Origin: Syntrophobacter sp963666995
GTDB taxonomy: Bacteria > Desulfobacterota > Syntrophobacteria > Syntrophobacterales > Syntrophobacteraceae
Assembly: GCA_963666995.1 (NCBI GenBank)
Contig: OY762941.1
Coordinates: forward strand, 1,674,001 to 1,738,000
DNA length: 64,000 nucleotides
Reading direction: 5' to 3'
Below are positions 1-9,098 of this stretch, in pieces. Positions within the stretch are counted from its first letter, which is position 1; each line of letters begins with the position of its first letter. Below the pieces are notes generated by a model. That model did not search any database. It worked only from the letters and a program-made list of their open reading frames with translations, and was not told the DNA's origin. The position numbers and the translations under genes are program-made.

Positions 1-1500
1 GACTTTTTGTCTCTGGAAGACGGCCAGTTTAACGTGATCATCCAGAAGTACATCGAGGTGAGCAGAGGATTGACCGCTGCCCAGGGGGATAAGGCGGTCA
101 AAGAAGCGCTGTATCGGCAGATAGCCGAGAAGGGAGTTGACGCTCCGGCGATCACCAGCCATCCGTTGATCAGCTCTTTGCGGCAGCAGTGGATCGAACT
201 CCAGTCGCAAGTCTCGGGAAGCGGAAAGATATTCGGCAACAACTATCCGGACCAGCAGGGTCTTGCCGCCAGGATGAAAGAAGTGCGCGAGCATCTCGAC
301 CTGGAGATCAAACGCATTCAAACCAGCGTCAAAGCGGACTACGAGGCGGCTTCCCGCGCTGAACAGCTTTTGCAGAAGGAATACAACGAACAAAAAACCA
401 AAGTGATTGACCTGCAGAACGGTCTGGTTCAACACCACATCTTGACACGTGACCTGCAAGCCAATCAGACCCTTTATGAAGGCTTGCTTGCCAGGATGAA
501 AGACGCAAGCGTTGCCAGCACCATGGTGTCCACCAACGTGTCCGTGATCAATGGTGCGGAAGTACCCTACAAGCCCTGGCTGCCCAAACCTCTTTTGTTC
601 ATTGTTCTCTCTGTGATCATCGGAGCCCTGGGCGGCGCCGGAACGGCTTTTTTTGTCGAATATCTCGACAGTTCCATCAAGGGTACCGATGAACTGGAAA
701 AAATTTGCCACATCCCCGTGCTGGGAGTGGTGCCTCTCGCCGATTCCAAGGAACTGGAGAGCCAGGGCAACCATGTGGACCTCATTACCCATAATAAGCC
801 CATGTCGCTGGTCAGCGAGGCTGTTTTCCATGTCCGGACAGCACTCATGCTCTCCGCCTCGGATGCCCCGCCGCGTGTCATTGTGGTCACCAGCGCCAAC
901 CCTTCGGAGGGCAAGAGCTTTATTTCTGCAAATATCGCCGTCGCAATGACCGGAAACGAGCGTAAGTGCCTTATCATGGATTGTGATTTGAGAAAGCCCA
1001 GGCTGCACAGGGTCTTCGAGCAGTCCAACAAGCGCGGCCTGACAAACTACCTCACCGGCAATGCGTCGCTGGAAGAAGTCATACGCCCCACCGTGGTCCC
1101 GAATTTATATTTTATTCCAGCGGGACCAACTCCTCCCAATCCCAGTGAGCTTTTCTCATCCGCCGCCTTTAAGACCCTCCTCGATCAACTCCGGGAGGAT
1201 TACCATCACATTATCCTTGATTCTCCGCCCGTTATCGGCTTTGCTGATGCCCGATCGCTCGCCTCCAATGCGGACGGCGTTGTATTCGTGTTCAAACACC
1301 ACAGCACCACCGTAGATGCCGGACGCCTGGCTGTGCAACTGATAGCGCAGAACAACTGCCGCATCCTGGGAGGTGTGTTGAGTATGGCCAGACGAGATCT
1401 CATGGGATACGGCGCCTACTACGGTTACTACAAGACTTACCACAAAGCTTACAAGGGATATGGAGAATCTTCGAAAACCGATGAGACCGAAGAGGATTGA
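1..1500 (+). CDS. Polysaccharide tyrosine autokinase (Wzz/BY-kinase), 5' partial
   Basis: This is the C-terminal part of a chain-length determinant/tyrosine kinase fusion of the Wzc/CpsCD type; the reading frame is open back to base 1, so the start lies outside the window. Visible order: coiled-coil periplasmic region, a membrane segment around base 580-660 (PLLFIVLSVIIGALGG), then a cytoplasmic kinase with Walker A (SANPSEGKSF), Walker A' (IMDCDLRKPR) and Walker B (HHIILDSPPV). The tail is a tyrosine cluster (GYGAYYGYYKTYHKAYKGY), the site where this family autophosphorylates. The family controls polymerisation and export of surface polysaccharide in the inner membrane. It heads the capsule locus; its likely opposing phosphatase is at 19124-19942 on the other strand. 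Confidence 0.93.
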   Translation, partial: DFLSLEDGQFNVIIQKYIEVSRGLTAAQGDKAVKEALYRQIAEKGVDAPAITSHPLISSLRQQWIELQSQVSGSGKIFGNNYPDQQGLAARMKEVREHLDLEIKRIQTSVKADYEAASRAEQLLQKEYNEQKTKVIDLQNGLVQHHILTRDLQANQTLYEGLLARMKDASVASTMVSTNVSVINGAEVPYKPWLPKPLLFIVLSVIIGALGGAGTAFFVEYLDSSIKGTDELEKICHIPVLGVVPLADSKELESQGNHVDLITHNKPMSLVSEAVFHVRTALMLSASDAPPRVIVVTSANPSEGKSFISANIAVAMTGNERKCLIMDCDLRKPRLHRVFEQSNKRGLTNYLTGNASLEEVIRPTVVPNLYFIPAGPTPPNPSELFSSAAFKTLLDQLREDYHHIILDSPPVIGFADARSLASNADGVVFVFKHHSTTVDAGRLAVQLIAQNNCRILGGVLSMARRDLMGYGAYYGYYKTYHKAYKGYGESSKTDETEED

Positions 1501-1644
1501 ACCTGTCGGACGGTAAGTCGTCAGTAGTGGTTTGTCACCTGTCGCTGTTCCGTCGGACTGATCGTCCATGCTCGACATGGAGCGGCAGGTGTTTCGGAGT
1601 AAGCAGCCGGGCGAGGCCGGGGAATTCGAAAGAGGTGCGAGGTT

Positions 1645-2694
1645 ATGAAGGGGTTCTTTAAAGATAAAATTATTCTGATTACAGGCGCGGTCGGTACCGT
1701 GGGGAGGGAGCTGGTTCGCCAGTTGGTTGCACTCGAACCCCGCGAACTGCGCCTGATGGACAACAACGAATCAGAATTATTCTTTTTGAGCAATCAACAC
1801 CGAGCTACCGGATATGTGAGATGTTATCTTGGGGACGTTCGTGATCCGCTGAAGCTGGTCAACATCACCCGCGGGGTGGATCTTATCTTCCATACGGCTG
1901 CGTTCAAACACGTGACCCTTTCGGAGTACAACCCTTTTGATGCAGTGCAGACCAATATCAACGGGGTCAAGAATCTTGTGCAGGCGGCGATGGACAACGG
2001 GGTTTCCAGGGTAATCTTCACCAGTTCCGATAAAGCGGTCAATCCCACCAATGTTATGGGTACATCCAAACTCATGGGGGAGCGCATCATCACTGCGGCC
2101 AATATTGTCAACAACAATGGCCCGCAGGTGTTTTCCAGCGTCCGGTTCGGGAATGTCTTGGGCTCCCGCGGATCCGTGGTTCCCATTTTTGCCGGTCAGA
2201 TCCTGCGCGGGGAAGCGGTCACAATCACCGACCCCCGTATGACCCGGTTTGTCATGACCATTCGGGAAGCAGCGAAGCTGGTGATCGAGAGCGCAACGAT
2301 GAGTTGCGGGGGTGAGGTGTTTGTCACCAAGATGCCGGTCATGCGCATCGTCGATCTGGCGCGGGCTATGATCGAGTTATTGGCTCCCAAAGCGGGCTTG
2401 GACCCTGACAAGATCCCCGTCAAACATATCGGGGCTCAACCGGGGGAAAAGCTCTATGAGGAACTGATGAGCCAGGAGGAAGTGGGCCGCGCCAATGAAC
2501 TGCCCAACATGTTTGTCATCTTGCCCGCTCTCCGGGCATTCTATCATAAGATCGAGTACTGCTATTCGGGCTTGATTCGGGACAAGAAGAACCGGCGCCC
2601 TTATATTTCCTCTACTCAAGTTCCCTTGACCCTGGAGGAAATTAAGGCTTACCTGCAGGATAACGGCATCCTGGACGAATTCAGGCCCCAGTGA
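1645..2694 (+). CDS. CapD/WbpM-type nucleotide-sugar 4,6-dehydratase
   Basis: A 349-residue soluble short-chain dehydrogenase-type enzyme. The NAD-binding glycine motif is at the N-terminus (TGAVGTVG). The catalytic block SSDKAVNPTNVMGTSKLMGE has Met-x3-Lys where most epimerases have Tyr-x3-Lys, the signature of WbpM/PglF/CapD-type UDP-GlcNAc 4,6-dehydratases. It is the length of the catalytic domain alone and lacks the membrane domain of full WbpM. It would make a 4-keto-6-deoxy sugar nucleotide for the polymer built by this locus. The ATG at 1645 follows a purine-rich stretch. The exact substrate cannot be read from the sequence. Confidence 0.88.
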   Translation: MKGFFKDKIILITGAVGTVGRELVRQLVALEPRELRLMDNNESELFFLSNQHRATGYVRCYLGDVRDPLKLVNITRGVDLIFHTAAFKHVTLSEYNPFDAVQTNINGVKNLVQAAMDNGVSRVIFTSSDKAVNPTNVMGTSKLMGERIITAANIVNNNGPQVFSSVRFGNVLGSRGSVVPIFAGQILRGEAVTITDPRMTRFVMTIREAAKLVIESATMSCGGEVFVTKMPVMRIVDLARAMIELLAPKAGLDPDKIPVKHIGAQPGEKLYEELMSQEEVGRANELPNMFVILPALRAFYHKIEYCYSGLIRDKKNRRPYISSTQVPLTLEEIKAYLQDNGILDEFRPQ

Positions 2695-2995
2695 CAATTG
2701 CCTGATAAGCGGAAATCGCCCGGCACTGTGAGAGCCCTGGCTGAGCGGGCCGGCCTGGAGATGAAGGCCCAGCGGCTACGGAGATTGTGCGGACGAGAAA
2801 GTACCTCCACCGGGTGGGGATAGGGGCGGAATCCCTTGGAGGAAATTTGGCTGCCCCGATCTCCAGACGGAGCATGAGCCTTTTATTTGCTGAAACGCTG
2901 CCCGTTCCGTGCCGGCGCGGTACGGAGCGGGTTTTATATTTCGTGTGACGGCGTAGATTTTATCAATGCCGCACATCTGCCGATGAGGTACGAGT
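2695..2995. other. Intergenic region with terminator and flippase leader
   Basis: About 300 bases between the dehydratase and the flippase. A strong hairpin with a U-rich tail occupies 2901-2940. The GC-rich stretch before it (about 2740-2875) has several short complementary segments but matches no riboswitch I recognise, and no credible coding frame is seen. Confidence 0.5.
2901..2940 (+). terminator. Rho-independent terminator
   Basis: A 13-bp stem (CCCGTTCCGTGCC at 2901-2913 pairing with GGTACGGAGCGGG at 2919-2931, allowing G-U pairs) with a 5-base loop is followed by TTTTATATTT. It probably ends transcription of the kinase-dehydratase unit, so the flippase and following genes may need their own promoter. 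Confidence 0.8.
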
Positions 2996-4411
2996 TTGCT
3001 TCTGCAAAACGATGCCGAGCGCGCGACAAGCAGTAGCCCTTTGCCCTTTCCCAGGAGGATATCCACTCCCTCGACAAACTCCAGCGTGGAAAAAGCGACC
3101 GGTTTGTCACTTCGCCGGAATGTTCTCTGGACCTTGTCCGCCAACACTATTTACGCCTTGACACAATGGGGCATGCTGGTAGCTCTGGCCAAACTTACCG
3201 CCTCTGAAATAGTCGGTCAATTCGGCATTGCCTATGCCATAGGCGCTCCCGTCATAATGTTCGCCAACTTGTACCTGCGGCAAATCCAGGCTACGGATGC
3301 CCGGGAAGAATATCTCTTCGGACACTTCCTGGCCCTGCGCCTCTCCACATCCGCCGTGGCTTTTTTGGCCATCACCGCCATAGCATTGGTTACCGGCTAC
3401 CCCTGGCCCACCAAACTGATCATCATCGCGGTGGGCCTGGCCAAAGTGCTTGAAGCCTGGGAAGACATCATCTACGGTCTTCTCCAGAAGCACGAACGGA
3501 TGGATCGCATGAGCATTTCCATCATCACCAAGGCTTTCCTGGAGCTCTTCATCATGAGTCTCGCCGTTTTCGCAACGCGGGGACTGATGGCCGGCATCAT
3601 CGGCCTCATGCTTGTGAGGTTCCTGTTGATCATTACTTACGATAGACACAGTGTCCAAATGGTGATCGGCTCCTCGCACCTCACCGCGCAACACGATCTT
3701 CCCGGTAAGGAGACCGGCTGGGAAATATTCAGGCCCGTCTGGTCTCGGAGCATCCTGCGACGGCTGACCTGGCTGGCTTTGCCCGTGGCCATAGCGGTCA
3801 GCCTGAACTCGCTGAACGCCAATATACCTCGCTATTTCATCAGCCATTACCTGACCGATCAGAACTTGGGGATATTCGTGGCCCTGTCGTATATTCTGGT
3901 GGGAGGCAACATGGTGATCATGGCTCTGGGGTTATCCTTAAGCCCCAGATTATCCAAATATTACGTTCAGATGAACCGAGCGCGCTTCCGCCGCCTGGTG
4001 CTGCAGGGTTCATTCATCGTGATTTTGCTGGGGCTGGCCGGAGTGGCAGGTGTACGGTTACTGGGCCGGGAATTTTTGACGATCGTCTACAGCTCCGAAT
4101 ATGCCAATCATGTAAAAGTATTGTCTATTTTAGTGCTCGCGGCCACATTGCAGTACCTGGTTGCTTTTCTTCGCCAGGTCTTCACCGCCGCGAGGTATCT
4201 GAAGGTCCAGTTATTCGTCACTGTACTGGGGACTCTCACTCTGATTGCCGCATGCCATTTTCTCATCCCGCAAGACGGCCTGATGGGGGCTTCCCAGGCG
4301 GTTCTTTGCGCTTCCTCAGTGATGCTCCTGATAAGTATTCTTTTAACCGTCTATATTTTGTACGACCACGGCAGAGGAGTATTCCCCAGCCCGGAGCATG
4401 GAGGGGATTAA
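2996..4411 (+). CDS. Polysaccharide/lipid-linked oligosaccharide flippase (Wzx-like)
   Basis: A protein of up to 471 residues dominated by hydrophobic helices (about 12-14), with the loop composition of the MATE/PST exporter group. It would flip the lipid-linked repeat unit across the inner membrane before polymerisation. The N-terminal 40 residues are hydrophilic. The start is uncertain: the frame begins with TTG at 2996, a GTG lies near 3086, and no ATG precedes the first membrane helix. Neighbours (polymerase at 6680, priming transferase at 10939) make a Wzx/Wzy-dependent pathway likely. Confidence 0.85.
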   Translation: MLLQNDAERATSSSPLPFPRRISTPSTNSSVEKATGLSLRRNVLWTLSANTIYALTQWGMLVALAKLTASEIVGQFGIAYAIGAPVIMFANLYLRQIQATDAREEYLFGHFLALRLSTSAVAFLAITAIALVTGYPWPTKLIIIAVGLAKVLEAWEDIIYGLLQKHERMDRMSISIITKAFLELFIMSLAVFATRGLMAGIIGLMLVRFLLIITYDRHSVQMVIGSSHLTAQHDLPGKETGWEIFRPVWSRSILRRLTWLALPVAIAVSLNSLNANIPRYFISHYLTDQNLGIFVALSYILVGGNMVIMALGLSLSPRLSKYYVQMNRARFRRLVLQGSFIVILLGLAGVAGVRLLGREFLTIVYSSEYANHVKVLSILVLAATLQYLVAFLRQVFTAARYLKVQLFVTVLGTLTLIAACHFLIPQDGLMGASQAVLCASSVMLLISILLTVYILYDHGRGVFPSPEHGGD

Positions 4412-4487
4412 CAGTCAATGTCGTACCGCGTGTTATTAATTTCATTTCCTGTGAAATGAATATATTGTTGAAATAAGGGACCTGTCG

Positions 4488-5555
4488 ATGTCCATAGTCG
4501 ATCTTTTGCTGTGCCAGCGATGCGGCTCATTGTTGGAATACAATTTCGGCACTTTAAAGTGCGGGAATTGTTCCGCAACGATCGAGAACGGCTCCGGAAT
4601 ATTCACTACGTGTAACGGCAGCAACTGCTATTGGGGCGAACCGGGTTTGGCCGATATGACCGAAGTTCTTTCTCTGGCCAGGGCGAAAGGGTGGAAGCAG
4701 AGCATTGAATACTTCACCGCCAAATATCCCAAGTTACCCCACATGGTGACTACCGGAGACCGTGTCGACTGGTATCATCTTCTTGATCGAGACCACATGG
4801 TAATCCTGGATGTCGGCAGCGGTTTGGGGCAAACCAGCTTCCTGTTGGCCAAAGACGTTACGAACACGGTGGTTTCCCTCGAACTGGTGAAAGAGCGGGC
4901 ATTGTTCCAAGCCATCCGCAAAGAACAGGACGGCATCGAAAACCTGACCGTTATAAACGGCAATTTTACGGATACCGCATTTCATCCCGGCACCTTCGAC
5001 ATGGTCCAGTTCGTGGGAGTCCTGGAATGGATCGGCTTTGAGGAAGAGCCCGAAAATCCCCGCGAAGTGCAGTTGCGAGCCCTGAGAAAGGTTCATGAGA
5101 TCCTCAAACCGTCCGGATTGGTGTGCATCGGCATTGAAAACCGTTTTGGCCTGGATAACTTTCTGGGTGCGAGGGATCATTCGGGATTGCGCTTTACAAG
5201 CCTGATGCCAAGGGCGCTGGCCGACCTCTACGTGAGACTGCGCAAGCCCCTTTACCGCTCGACCCTGGTGCCTCGCTCTTACCGCACCTACACATACTCT
5301 GCATCAGGCTACAGGAGACTCCTTTCAGAAGCAGGTTTTAGTCACACGGAGATCTATATGGTGCACCCGAACTACAATCATCCGAGATGCATCATCAAAA
5401 TGGACAACCGGGTCATTCAATGGTTTTTTTCCAAATTTCACCAAGCTAAGAATAACGTTCCGGACATGGTATACACTTCTCTTTTCAGAACATTGGCCAA
5501 GTTTAAGCTTGCGGCTTTTTTTGCGCCACACTTTTTCATCGTGGGGAGAAAATAG
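4488..5555 (+). CDS. SAM-dependent methyltransferase with N-terminal zinc ribbon
   Basis: A 355-residue protein. It begins with a CxxC...CxxC zinc ribbon (CQRCGSLLEY and CGNC), then a class I methyltransferase fold with motif I VILDVGSGLGQTS at about residue 103 and an acidic/aromatic motif IV region. This architecture is common in glycan loci, where such enzymes methylate sugars or end-cap chains. The next gene starts 3 bases after its stop, so the two are almost certainly co-translated and may act on the same chain end, as methyltransferase-kinase pairs do in some O-antigen capping systems (inference). Confidence 0.85.
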   Translation: MSIVDLLLCQRCGSLLEYNFGTLKCGNCSATIENGSGIFTTCNGSNCYWGEPGLADMTEVLSLARAKGWKQSIEYFTAKYPKLPHMVTTGDRVDWYHLLDRDHMVILDVGSGLGQTSFLLAKDVTNTVVSLELVKERALFQAIRKEQDGIENLTVINGNFTDTAFHPGTFDMVQFVGVLEWIGFEEEPENPREVQLRALRKVHEILKPSGLVCIGIENRFGLDNFLGARDHSGLRFTSLMPRALADLYVRLRKPLYRSTLVPRSYRTYTYSASGYRRLLSEAGFSHTEIYMVHPNYNHPRCIIKMDNRVIQWFFSKFHQAKNNVPDMVYTSLFRTLAKFKLAAFFAPHFFIVGRK

Positions 5556-5558
5556 CTG

Positions 5559-6614
5559 ATGCTCAACAGTAACCTCAAGTCTTTTTTTGCAGAGAGAAGC
5601 GACTATTTTGGTTTGACTGTAAATAGCCCTGACGACATATCCGTAACGACTTATGCAGTGAATCAAAATGAGCACGGCACGATCAATTTTTTGGTAGGCG
5701 ATCTCGACGGCTGTAAATATATACTCAAAAGAAACAGGGATAAATCAGCCAATGAAATTTTCATTCATGATATGCATAAGCTTTCCAAGGTATTAGATGA
5801 TCCGGTGTACAGTTCTGTAAAGGACAGGATACTCAGCGCCGAAATTATCGATGTCGGCTTACATCAATATGCCTGCTATAAATATTTTCCTTTCAATAAT
5901 ACTCACCGGACAATGAGGAGTCCGTTATTTCTCAATCGCAAGATCAAAATACTGGATGCGACCCTGGCTTTCTGCGAACAACTGCACGAAAGCAGCGCGC
6001 ATAACGTTGGTCTGGCCGATCAATACGAATGCATATTAGACAGCCTCAAGAGTTCTTATCCAGACGTTCATCCCATTGCGGATTTGGCAAACCGCTACGT
6101 CGATCAGGTAAGGGATGAGCAATGGGCCGCAATCACCACCATCGTGCACAACGATCTTGTCCCAGGTAATATTTTGATGGGGAAGACCGATCTTCGGGTC
6201 GTGGATTGGGAGTATTGGGAGCACTCACTGTCTATTTTCAACTTTTTCGATGTATTGACATCTTTTGGTTCTCTTCTTACCCACAGTCTTCTCCAGAGCC
6301 GGGAGAACCGATACGCCGCCGCTAATTTTTTTTCTCTTTTTATTTCAGATACATGCTCTAAACGGGACCGATTTCTGAGGCACTGCTGTGAGTATGGGGT
6401 TGAAATGAAATTTGTGAATGATTATCCCCCAGAGGTCATCGAAGGATTCTTCTTTTTCTACCTTATGAATAAGAGTACCTGTCAATACAAGAAATATGGA
6501 ACGCATTATAGGTCCGATCTGGTCTGGTATAATCTCTTAACGGCATTTCGCTTAGAGAAAGATCATTTTGGAGCGTTTTGGGAGGAAGTCAGGGCGTTGA
6601 CCGGGCCAAAGTGA
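5559..6614 (+). CDS. Aminoglycoside phosphotransferase-fold small-molecule kinase
   Basis: A 351-residue protein of the APH/choline-kinase fold. The catalytic loop HNDLVPGNIL (around residue 195) and the metal-binding VVDWEYW give the H-x-D-x4-N and D of this kinase family. In a polysaccharide locus it more likely phosphorylates a sugar or alcohol than an antibiotic. The ATG at 5559 is placed by GGGGAGAA 9 bases upstream and sits 3 bases after the methyltransferase stop. The gene is visibly richer in A and T than its neighbours, which suggests separate acquisition. The substrate is unknown. Confidence 0.8.
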   Translation: MLNSNLKSFFAERSDYFGLTVNSPDDISVTTYAVNQNEHGTINFLVGDLDGCKYILKRNRDKSANEIFIHDMHKLSKVLDDPVYSSVKDRILSAEIIDVGLHQYACYKYFPFNNTHRTMRSPLFLNRKIKILDATLAFCEQLHESSAHNVGLADQYECILDSLKSSYPDVHPIADLANRYVDQVRDEQWAAITTIVHNDLVPGNILMGKTDLRVVDWEYWEHSLSIFNFFDVLTSFGSLLTHSLLQSRENRYAAANFFSLFISDTCSKRDRFLRHCCEYGVEMKFVNDYPPEVIEGFFFFYLMNKSTCQYKKYGTHYRSDLVWYNLLTAFRLEKDHFGAFWEEVRALTGPK

Positions 6615-6679
6615 TCCGCCGGGTTCGGGCCAGTTCCTGCACGATTAGAAACCCTTAAGCAAAATCGGAATCTGCTGCC

Positions 6680-7957
6680 ATGGAGTATTTTTACAATTTT
6701 TACGTGTTCGTCCATCCCATTTTCCCATCTCCCCAGTTTTCAGTAATTCCTCCAGAAGCAATTTTCGGAGCAATATTTGGTATATACCTCCTGTGCAAAC
6801 TGCCCTTTCCCCGCCATCGGCCGACTTATTCCATGCAAAAAGTGTTTTTCTATCTATTCATCTGGCTGTGGGTTGCCGATCTGATAACTTTGATTCGTAT
6901 TCAGTCATTTGACGAAATTCGGCATGTTGCAGGGAGAACGCTTTTTTTTATTTTTGTCCTGATGGCTCATTACACGGTCGTCACCCCCGAGAGGTACCTG
7001 AAGGTGCTTCGCTGTCTCATGTGGGGCGTTCTATCTCTTGCAGCTTTCACGACTTTTTGCGCGCTGACCGGCTTCGATCCCTTTAGACTGATGCCGAAGA
7101 ACCCGAGAACATTCTGGGGCGTCTCCATGGGTGTCCGCAGGACGCAGGGAATCCCGATGAGTTATGGGGAATATGGCTTGATTCTCAATGCGGTTTTACC
7201 GCTTTTTTTGGTCTCGCTTTGGAAGAGAGATTTCTTTATCCGCTCCAGGGCCTGGGTTTTCTGCGGCTTATTTGTCCTGGCTTTGGGGCTGTTCGTGAGC
7301 CAGTCACGCAATTCATGGCTTGCAACCTTTTTCGTGTTCAATTTTTTCGGCATGTGGTGGATTTCAAAATCCAGGAATCCGGCTTTGAAGGGCACCGTCA
7401 TCACGGGGGCCCTCGTATTCAGCATACTGACATTTTTGGCCTTGAGTGACTATTTCTCTTTTCTTTGGGAGGGCTTTGCTCTCGGGCGGCAGTCCGGAAC
7501 TTTCTATAACCGCCTCGAATCGGACAAGATCGCCTGGGCATTATTTATGACCAATCCTGTTTTCGGCGTGGGACACGAGGCAATTACCAACGCTATCGCG
7601 CAGGTTCGCGGGCTGGACGTGGTCGTTCACAACGGCTATATGGACCAATTGGCCGGATGCGGCCTTTTCGGGTTTATTCCGTTCCTGTGCATCCAGCTTT
7701 TCACCCTTTCGAAATTGCTGCGGATGTCCATATCCGGACCATCTCCCTGGCGCTTTTTTGCCCTGTGCCTGACCGCAAGCTTGATTGCAAACATGAGCCT
7801 GCTGCTCGGCTACAAGGGGTTTTTCAGCGACACCTTTGCGGTGGAATACGGATTGGCGTTGAGCCTCGTGGAATTATGGGAGAAAGGCAAAGTGGGGGCA
7901 GTCTATGAAAGTCAGAATATGCCATCTGATTACTACCTTTTACAGCCGGGCCGGTAG
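6680..7957 (+). CDS. O-antigen ligase/polymerase family membrane protein (Wzy-like)
   Basis: A 425-residue polytopic membrane protein with about 10-12 hydrophobic helices and a larger central periplasmic loop. The segment LFVSQSRNSWLA matches the S-R-x-x-W/G-x-x-A pattern typical of the Wzy_C/WaaL superfamily, followed by a loop with NPVFGVGH. In this context (flippase upstream, priming transferase downstream) polymerase is favoured over lipid A-core ligase. The next gene starts inside its last 53 bases in another frame, so the two are translationally linked. Confidence 0.82.
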   Translation: MEYFYNFYVFVHPIFPSPQFSVIPPEAIFGAIFGIYLLCKLPFPRHRPTYSMQKVFFYLFIWLWVADLITLIRIQSFDEIRHVAGRTLFFIFVLMAHYTVVTPERYLKVLRCLMWGVLSLAAFTTFCALTGFDPFRLMPKNPRTFWGVSMGVRRTQGIPMSYGEYGLILNAVLPLFLVSLWKRDFFIRSRAWVFCGLFVLALGLFVSQSRNSWLATFFVFNFFGMWWISKSRNPALKGTVITGALVFSILTFLALSDYFSFLWEGFALGRQSGTFYNRLESDKIAWALFMTNPVFGVGHEAITNAIAQVRGLDVVVHNGYMDQLAGCGLFGFIPFLCIQLFTLSKLLRMSISGPSPWRFFALCLTASLIANMSLLLGYKGFFSDTFAVEYGLALSLVELWEKGKVGAVYESQNMPSDYYLLQPGR

Positions 7958-9098
7958 CAGCCGGAGGACTCTGGAAATCATACGCGGCCTCCAAGGGAAC
8001 GGTTATGAATTCGATCTCCTGGTTGGAGAAGAGTCTTCGGCTTCCCTTATTGAGAGCGTGAGAGAAGAAGGAATCCGGGTCGATCGGATCCCGGGCCTCA
8101 GAAAATACATTTCCCCCGTCGACGATCTGAAGGCGTTGAACGCACTGAAAGAGCATTTCTCCACTCGTCGCTACGACGTGGTTCACACCCATCTGGCCAA
8201 GGCCGGTATACTGGGAAGGTTCGCCGCCAAGTGGGCGAAAGTGCCTGTCACCGTTCACACCATCCACGGCCCCTCCTTCCCGGAAAGCAAACCTCCGTGG
8301 CAGCGCGGCCTTTTCAAACAACTGGAGCGCATGGCCGCGGACAACACCCAAGCCATGGTTTTCGTCGGACAGGAGTTGCAGTCTCAATACCTGGCTGCCG
8401 GGATCGGCAATCCCGAAAAATGCCACCTGATATATACGGGGCGCGATTTTTCTCCTTTCGTGCAGGCTGCCCAACGGGATGCCGCCTTCAAGCGTTGCTT
8501 GAGATGCGACCTGGGACTGAACGAAGAGGACCTGGTGGTGGGTTACGTTGCCCGGCTGGTGCCCTCCAAAGGCCACATTCTGGCCATCCGGGCGGGGGAA
8601 CAGTTGATGCGCAAATATCCCCGGTTGTGTTTCCTCTTTGTCGGGCAGGCCAATCTGCCTTCCGAAAAGCACTACAAAGAATTCCTGCTGGCCGAAGTCG
8701 CAAAGCGAGGCATTCAGGACAGGGTGCTTTTTCTGGATCATCAGACGGACATTGAAAACTATTTCGCCATATTTGACGCTTTTATTTTGCCGTCTCTATA
8801 CGAAGGACTGCCCAATGTACTCCTGGAGGCGAAGGTGATGAACCTCCCCGTGGTAGCGTTCGACTGCGGCGGGGTGCAAGAGATTTTGGGAGATCGGGAA
8901 AGCATCGTGTCCAAGGGTGACGTGGAGGGATTCCAGCGCAAACTGGAGCAAATGGTATTGCGCCTGTCCAATGGAAACCGGAGGACGGACCACCCTGAAA
9001 CGGCACAGGGTCTGATCCGCCGTTGGAGCATCGACTCAATGCTTCAGAATAAAGACACCTTGTATCGCAATCTCCTGGGAGGTAGCCGGCGTGTTTGA
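7905..9098 (+). CDS. Glycosyltransferase family 4
   Basis: A 397-residue GT-B enzyme. The N-terminal acceptor domain starts MKVRICHLIT. The C-terminal nucleotide-sugar domain includes VGYVARLVPSKGH and the E-x7-E motif region FILPSLYEGLPNVLLEAKV. It would add a sugar from a nucleotide donor to the lipid-linked repeat on the cytoplasmic face. It overlaps the polymerase gene by 53 bases and its own 3' end overlaps the next gene by 8 bases. It is the only obvious dedicated glycosyltransferase between the flippase and the priming enzyme, so others are probably encoded outside the window. Confidence 0.9.
   Translation: MKVRICHLITTFYSRAGSSRRTLEIIRGLQGNGYEFDLLVGEESSASLIESVREEGIRVDRIPGLRKYISPVDDLKALNALKEHFSTRRYDVVHTHLAKAGILGRFAAKWAKVPVTVHTIHGPSFPESKPPWQRGLFKQLERMAADNTQAMVFVGQELQSQYLAAGIGNPEKCHLIYTGRDFSPFVQAAQRDAAFKRCLRCDLGLNEEDLVVGYVARLVPSKGHILAIRAGEQLMRKYPRLCFLFVGQANLPSEKHYKEFLLAEVAKRGIQDRVLFLDHQTDIENYFAIFDAFILPSLYEGLPNVLLEAKVMNLPVVAFDCGGVQEILGDRESIVSKGDVEGFQRKLEQMVLRLSNGNRRTDHPETAQGLIRRWSIDSMLQNKDTLYRNLLGGSRRV

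Noticed and set aside
2740..2890. Cyclic-di-GMP riboswitch before the flippase
   Set aside because: The conserved GEMM core sequences are absent; only the terminator hairpin is clear.
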